A stretch of 64,000 nt of DNA from Lasiosphaeris hirsuta (lineage: Eukaryota; Ascomycota; Sordariomycetes; Sordariales; Lasiosphaeriaceae), in NCBI GenBank assembly GCA_030549175.1, contig JAUKUA010000009.1, positions 780,402-844,401 of the forward strand, read 5' to 3'. Shown here piece after piece: positions 58,541 to 64,000 of this stretch. The first letter of the stretch is position 1, and each line of letters begins with the position of its first letter. The position numbers and the translations under genes were made by a program. The notes below the pieces were generated by a model. That model was not told the DNA's origin. It searched no databases and worked only from the letters and a program-made list of their open reading frames with translations.

Positions 58541-58565
58541 CCACTCTAGCCGTAGGCCAGAGTGG
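58541..58565. repeat. 11-bp hairpin in LTR-like unit 2
   Basis: CCACTCTAGCC, GTA, GGCCAGAGTGG; the arms pair with one mismatch. Relative to unit 1 the core looks inverted. Confidence 0.8.
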
Positions 58566-58763
58566 TGGAACAGAGAAAAAAAAGCAAGCAATATAATCAC
58601 ACAATTGCAACCCCCATCAAAAGTGCAGTGCTTCTGACAATTAACAGTCTCAGTCGCTCAATCTATCGATTAGCCAGCCAACAACAACAACTTCAACAAG
58701 AAGCATATTTAACTACACTTCAAAGATCCACATTCAAGATGAATACCTAACTCTCATTCCCCG

Positions 58764-58784
58764 ACCGATTGTAGTACAATCGGT
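58764..58784. repeat. Perfect 10-bp palindrome with a 1-nt centre
   Basis: ACCGATTGTA, G, TACAATCGGT. It lies at the start of the strongly AT-rich zone, between the LTR-like pair and the 443-bp tandem repeat. Confidence 0.85.
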
Positions 58785-59010
58785 TGAAAACTATACCAAA
58801 AGTACTGGCCCCACTTACCTGATATGGGATAGAATTGGATAAAATTTACTCGAGTACAATTGAATGACTTTTCTTCAAGTAAACTTCATAAAAAGTTGAT
58901 GCATTAAAAGCTCTTAATTATAGTATCATACTATGTAAATTCTAGCATCGTACGACTTATATATGGCTAGATAGTTAATGTTTAAGTTTGGGTATGTTTT
59001 AGGCAGTTTT

Positions 59011-59897
59011 TGTGACACAGGCCAGCCCACGAAGGTCTGGGGTGTGATAACCACAAGGTGAGATATCAAATGAGGAACCAGACTGTAGAGCTTTAACCTT
59101 TTCCTAACTCTCGACTTAACCGTTCAGCGAACCATCCCGACAATTGCTGTTGGTCTAGTTCAGAGCTTTTACACGACGAACTCAGGGACTTGATCTTCGT
59201 AAGGCTAATAAGTACAAGGTCCGATTCAAAGGTTTAGGACAGAACGGTGAGGGAGTTAACTGTCGTAATACAAAGTAGTGGAGAGCCAGGGAGAAGGAGG
59301 TTTAGGGAGATAGAATGATCTAATCAGAGGATAAGACATAATGTTTCGTAGTTACAAGTTAGGAGAAACAGAAGGGTTTACAAGGTTATATTATCCCTTA
59401 GCTTCATTGAAGTTCAGTTGATAATCTTTCTAGGTTTGTCTAAAGAGAACTGGTGTGACACAGGCCAGCCAGCAAAGGTCTGGGGTGTGACAACCACAAG
59501 GTGAGATATCAACTGGAGAGTCAGACTGCAGAGCTTTAACCTTTTCCTAACTCTCGACTCAACCGTTTAGCGAACCACCCCGACAATTGCTATTAGTCTA
59601 GTTCAGAGCTTTCACACGACGAACTCAGGGACTTAATCTTCGCAAGGCTTGATAAAGCTCAAGGTCCGATTCAGAGGTTTAGAACAAAACGGTGAGGGAG
59701 TTAACTATCGTAATACAAAGTGGTAGAGAGCCAGAGAGAAGGAGGTTCAGGGAGATAGAATAATCTAACAGAAGATAAGACATAATACTTCGTAGTTACA
59801 AGTCAAGAGAAACAAAAGGATTTACAAGGTTATATTACCCCTTAGCTTCACTAAAGTTTAACTGATAATCTTTCTAGGTTTGTCCAAAGAGAACTAG
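59011..59897. repeat. 443-bp tandem direct repeat, LTR-like
   Basis: Copy 1 begins TGTGACACAGGCCAGCC at 59011 and copy 2 at 59454; copy 2 ends at about 59897, where sequence unlike copy 1 follows. The copies are about 90% alike by eye, and most differences are C/T or G/A changes. Copy 2 continues into a stretch with a TATATATAAG box, so the full LTR of the adjacent retroelement may be longer than the unit. Confidence 0.75.
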
Positions 59898-62800
59898 GGA
59901 GCTTCTTCCTCTCGAGGATCTATCGTAGCGTACCTGTCCTACTTATGGAAGGCTATATATAAGATACGAGGATACTAAAATATCTAAAGTATCTCCCTAG
60001 CTATCCGTCGGTTCCGAATCTCCTTTCTAGCCGTCCGTCTCTCACGCTTTATAAATCAGCGGTTACAAGCTAAGTGAAGCCGGCCTATTATACGTCGGTC
60101 TACGGCCGGTATTAGTACTTATCCATACAGCTCCAGTAGTATGATATCCATTACTATAAATGTTTCTTTACGTCCTTAATACTTACGTTAGCTACGGTAA
60201 TGTTAGGTTGATCTCTTAGTTAGCTGTCATAATAACAGTTCTTTTCATAACTTATATACGGAAGTTACGGCTACCTATCATTACTAAAGCTAGACTTTAG
60301 AAAACGTTAGGTTCTAAGTCTTCTAAAGGAATGTTAGTAATAACGGAAAGGTCTATAATTTAAAAGACTAACTGTAGGTTCTAAGCCGGCTATATAGGCC
60401 CTGACTACGATACTAAGGTTAAATAGCTTATCTATAATAAATTTAAAGTCTAATAACGTTACCTAGTATAGGTAAGATCTGTTATACGGCTATTTTAACT
60501 TATAAGTAGTTCTAAGTATTCCGTCGTAATTCGTAAGTACTTAGGACAATTCGCTGACTTATATGTTAGCTAAATAAGCTATAAGCTACACGTAAAATCG
60601 TATCCCGAGGTTAAGCTACGTTATAACTATTCTTTATAATAGTTTCCTTATCTATGTGATCTATAATAGATATTTATAAGTCGATAGGTATATACTTCTT
60701 ATATGTAGTTTATACTACTAATATGTAACTTAGTTAAGGAGGTTAGTAACCTTTATTAACTTAAGTAAGCTTACTAATATAATATTATCTCCCTTCCTAA
60801 GAAAACTTATTCTAAGTCCTTAGGTTAATAACCCTAAGGTCCTTAGGCTTACGTAGGTACTTAATGTGGAAGTTCTAAAGTTCCTAAGTATCAAAGAAGT
60901 ATTTATATAGTTCCTAAGTCTAATCTTTTTCTTCGGGATACCTATCCTATTTAATACGATATTCTATTACCCCTTTTTTAATATGAAAGTTTATAATGTC
61001 CTCTACTATAAATTTCTCAAGGTAAATATCTCTTCCTTACTCTAAGACCTAAATAGAGTTAGAGATCAGTTAAGAACCAGTTTAGAAAGGTTTAATAAGA
61101 AAGATATAAAAGGTAGGATAAATTTTTTAACATTCCGAGAATTCGAGTTTTATAACTATAGGAGATATTATCTTAAAGATTTTAAACAGGCTAAGTAGCT
61201 TCTTATCTAGTTTCTTAGAAGGTCTCTTAGTCTTAATATTCCGTACGTTAAGTATTATTAGTTATTTCTCTTTAAAGAAAGGTACTTCCGTTTACTTCCG
61301 ATCTATATACTTCTTTATCTGTTCTTAAGATTCTTTAAGGGTCTTATAGAGGTTCTTATAGACTGTTATCATTTAATATACTATGATTTTACTATACGAG
61401 TTACATATAGACTTGTTAAGTAGATTATTAATGGCCAGATAATATCTATAGTTAATATAAAAAGAAGAGCTACTAATAAAAGTTAATCTAGCGTTATTTT
61501 ATATAAATTTAACTATAGGTAATAAGATATCTTAATTATTTATCTCATAGTTAACAAAGGCTCTAAGATAAGCCTTGATATATTAATTAAGACATTTAGT
61601 CTAGTTATCTATTTTAGAATAAAATAAAGTTAATATCTTTAGTTTAACTTTAACATGTTTAAGAAAGTCTCACTAGAGTCTTATGTTAAACCATAAGTCT
61701 TAATTAAAGATAATATTAGTAGGTATACCGTGATTTTTCTAATATTTATAAGTAAAGATTAAGATTAAGTCTTTTATCTTCTTAATATCATTTCTTAAGG
61801 TAATAAAGTATATTATCTTAGTAAAGGTATCGATAATAACCTAGATAAAGTTATATTTATTTAAGAAAAAAAGATTTGTTATAAAGTCTATTAATATAAG
61901 CCTCTAAGAGAAATATTCTAACTTAATTAGATAAAGTAGCCCGAAAGGAAAGTAACATCTTAGCTTATTACTTTGACACTTATGATAAGAACATATAAAC
62001 TTAACGACGTCCTTCTTAAGGTTTTATTAATACATATACTATCTAATAAGTTTAACGGTCTTATCTATGTCTATATAACCTACTACTTTAGTATTATGTT
62101 TAAAGTAGATAATCTAGATCTTAAGCTCTTAGTTATCAGAGATCTAAATACGATTTTTTATAAATAAAATTCCTTCTTTATTAGTTATATTCTTTCTAAA
62201 GGATACTAAAGCCTTCTAATATGTTTCGTCTATAAACATAGTAACCTTAACTTATTCGAGAAATTCCTCGTTCTATTTTAGTATTAAAATGTTACAGAGG
62301 TATGTTTTTAAGAATATAAATGTAAAAACTTTAAAGTGTGAAAAATACTCTTTATTTAAAATAGAGGTTATCGGTTAATTTTTATCCCCCCCTTCTGAAA
62401 GGTACTCTTTATGCCGTAAGAAAGTATCTACCTTGGCATTCTATATATTAGGACAGAAATTAATGACGAAATCGAAGGTAGCAAGTTATTAAGCCTATTA
62501 GGCCTAGCGGTAGTTAAGGACCTTTATAGTCTAGAAGTATTTTAGATTATAATAATCCGAGAAGACTTCGATACGATATTTAACGCCCTTAAGGTAATAC
62601 CTCTAACGTTAGAAACAATTAACTATCGTTAGGAGTTCCTTATCATAGATCTCGTAGTTAATTTTTACAGAGATTAGCTTTCTTAAGTAAAATGTTATAG
62701 GATATATCTTACCGTCATCTTACTTCTGTAACATTATTCCTCTTAACGTATAATCAGAGATGTTAGGTTTGATAATAGGTAGCTTATTAAGGTCGAAATA

Positions 62801-63791
62801 GACTAGAATAGAAGCTTTAGTAAAGGCTTTTTTTAACGTTTTAAATATAACGTTTATCTAATTATTTTACGTTTAGGTTTTCTAGGTTAGATTAATAAAA
62901 TCAGTAAGTAGTTTAATAATATATAAATAGCCCTTGATATAATACCTATAGAAGTTCGTAAATCTATTAAATTATTAGACTTCTTTTATTAATTTCGACT
63001 GTTTTTATAAGAAGATATATTTTATCTTATCCTTTGATATTACGATATCTTTAGTATTAATAATATAGCCTAGGTATTTTAATTTCTTAATATCTTATAT
63101 ATACTTAGAGGGGTTAATAGTAAGGTTATATTTCTAAAGTTACTTAAGGACTTTAATAATAATTTTATCGTACTTTTTCTTAAAGTTAATATAAATAAGG
63201 AGGTCGTTAATATAAGATAGGAGACCTTAATCGATAAGATCTTAAAAGATATGATTTATCATATCTTAAAAGGTAGTAAGAGTATTAGTAAGGCCGAAAG
63301 ATATTATATTAAACTTAAAGAGACTATAATAAGTTCGAAACGTTATTTTCTACTTATAGCCTTCCTTTATCTAAATTAAATTAAAACCTGATTTCAGATC
63401 TATTTTTATAAAGATAATAAATCCGATAAAGACGTCTTAAAGTTTAGTGATTAGAGGTAGTAGATAGCGGTTTTTAATAGTTCGTTTGTTAATCTTTTGA
63501 TAGTTGACTATAGGATAAAGGTTTTCTAAGTCCCTTGTAGCTACCTTTTCCAATGATATTTCTTTATTTATAAAGAAAATAGACGAAGAATATAGTAATT
63601 TTAATTCTTATATCTTACCTTCTCTAAGTATCTAGTCTAGTTATTTACGAAGGATTTTCTTTTTTAATAGTAATATAAGATAAAGAGGTTCCTATAGAAG
63701 TTTCTTATCTTTAATAATATTAATTACGTAGTTCTATAGTTAGTAATCTAGTAACTATTAGGCCGCTTTAGAAGATATTAGAGAAATAAAA
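59898..63791 (-). mobile_element. RIP-degraded Ty3/gypsy retrotransposon, truncated by the telomere
   Basis: The sequence is very AT-rich with many stops on all frames, but minus-strand pol motifs can still be read. Reverse transcriptase: a YxDD-box relative, YINDLLIYIN, at about 63186-63215, followed by KLKYLGYIIN at about 63055-63090. Integrase: a zinc-finger-like FICSYHKCQSNK at about 61970-62010, then LILIDFITN and VIIDTFTKIIYFI at about 61805-61930. The order RT then integrase and the VxxDxFTK motif indicate gypsy rather than copia. Gag and protease would lie beyond 63791 and are replaced by telomere repeats. The LTR-like tandem repeat at 59011-59897 is on the expected 3' side. No frame is intact, so the element cannot move by itself. 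The only long plus-strand frame (61973-62167) is a chance product of AT-rich decay. Confidence 0.8.
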
Positions 63792-64000
63792 TTAGGGTTA
63801 GGGTTAGGGTTAAGGTTAGGGTTAGGGTTAGGGTTAGGGTTAGGGTTAGGGTTAGGGTTAGGGTTAGGGTTAGGGTTAGGGTTAGGGTTAGGGTTAGGGT
63901 TAGGGTTAGGGTTAGGGTTAGGGTTAGGGTTAGGGTTAGGGTTAGGGTTAGGGTTAGGGTTAGGGTTAGGGTTAGGGTTAGGGTTAGGGTTAGGGTTAGG
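63792..64000 (+). repeat. Telomere, TTAGGG array
   Basis: About 35 tandem TTAGGG units run to the window end, G-rich strand 5' to 3', marking the right chromosome end. The fourth unit (63810-63815) is TTAAGG. The array starts directly in retroelement sequence without a subtelomeric spacer. Confidence 0.98.

Larger units (their letters stand above)
58229..58600 (+). repeat. Two diverged tandem LTR-like repeats
   Basis: Both units begin TGTCAGATGGAA (58229 and 58423) and share the same order of parts: a TGGAAGATG stretch, a TGCCAC...GTGGCA hairpin, a strong G/C hairpin, then GGAACA and GCAAGCAAT. Each is about 190 bp. The downstream leader (about 58600-58750) includes an ATTCAAGATGAATACC-type start, as in fungal Ty1/copia elements, but no internal coding region follows. 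Confidence 0.5.

Noticed and set aside
61973..62167. 64-codon plus-strand frame in the AT-rich zone
   Set aside because: It lies antisense to readable integrase motifs; chance product of AT-rich decay.
1..64000. CRISPR arrays, rRNA genes, bacterial-type operons
   Set aside because: None seen; introns, telomere repeats and protein families are all those of a filamentous fungus.

Overview
The window is the right-hand end of a chromosome from a filamentous ascomycete (Pezizomycotina, probably Sordariomycetes). It ends in about 209 bp of TTAGGG repeats. Its genes carry short GT-AG introns of about 50-170 nt, and its protein families (highly reducing PKS, LaeA-like methyltransferase, FSH1 hydrolase, bANK regulator, NACHT proteins) are typical of that group. 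Repeats near the telomere show C-to-T/G-to-A decay of the kind left by repeat-induced point mutation (RIP). I cannot name the species.

Region 1 (1-6.5 kb) holds the 3' part of a zinc-finger-like protein, a LaeA-like methyltransferase on the minus strand, and one doubtful single-pass membrane protein. Region 2 (6.5-33.3 kb) is a compact biosynthetic gene cluster. It contains a 2434-aa highly reducing polyketide synthase (KS-AT-DH-ER-KR-ACP, no recognisable C-methyltransferase), an AF380-like alpha/beta hydrolase, an FSH1/LovG-like serine hydrolase, a P450, an SDR reductase, a secreted FAD-linked oxidase of the BBE type, a bANK regulator (bZIP-type basic region plus ankyrin repeats), an FMO-type monooxygenase and an MFS transporter. 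The expected logic is that the PKS builds and reduces a chain, one or both hydrolases release or transfer it, the P450, SDR, BBE oxidase and FMO tailor it, the MFS protein moves it, and the bANK protein switches the genes on. The product cannot be read from the sequence. For most of these genes I joined exons by hand; summed exon lengths are multiples of three throughout, which supports the models.

Region 3 (34-45.5 kb) is a graveyard: a P450 lacking its N-terminal third, a DUF3716-like gene carrying three stops that each look like a RIP-type C-to-T change, and fragments of a DUF6594 membrane protein, a STAND N-terminal domain and other decayed genes.

Region 4 (45.9-57.8 kb) looks like a fungal recognition/immunity-type locus. 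It has an alpha/beta hydrolase-NACHT protein (NLR-like), two stand-alone SERAC1-like hydrolases (one with cysteine in place of the nucleophile serine), an ankyrin protein with an alanine-rich helical N-terminus, and two small coiled-coil proteins. Region 5 (58.2-64 kb) holds LTR-like repeats with perfect hairpins, a 443-bp tandem LTR-like duplication, a heavily AT-shifted Ty3/gypsy pol region on the minus strand, and the telomere, which abuts the broken retroelement directly.
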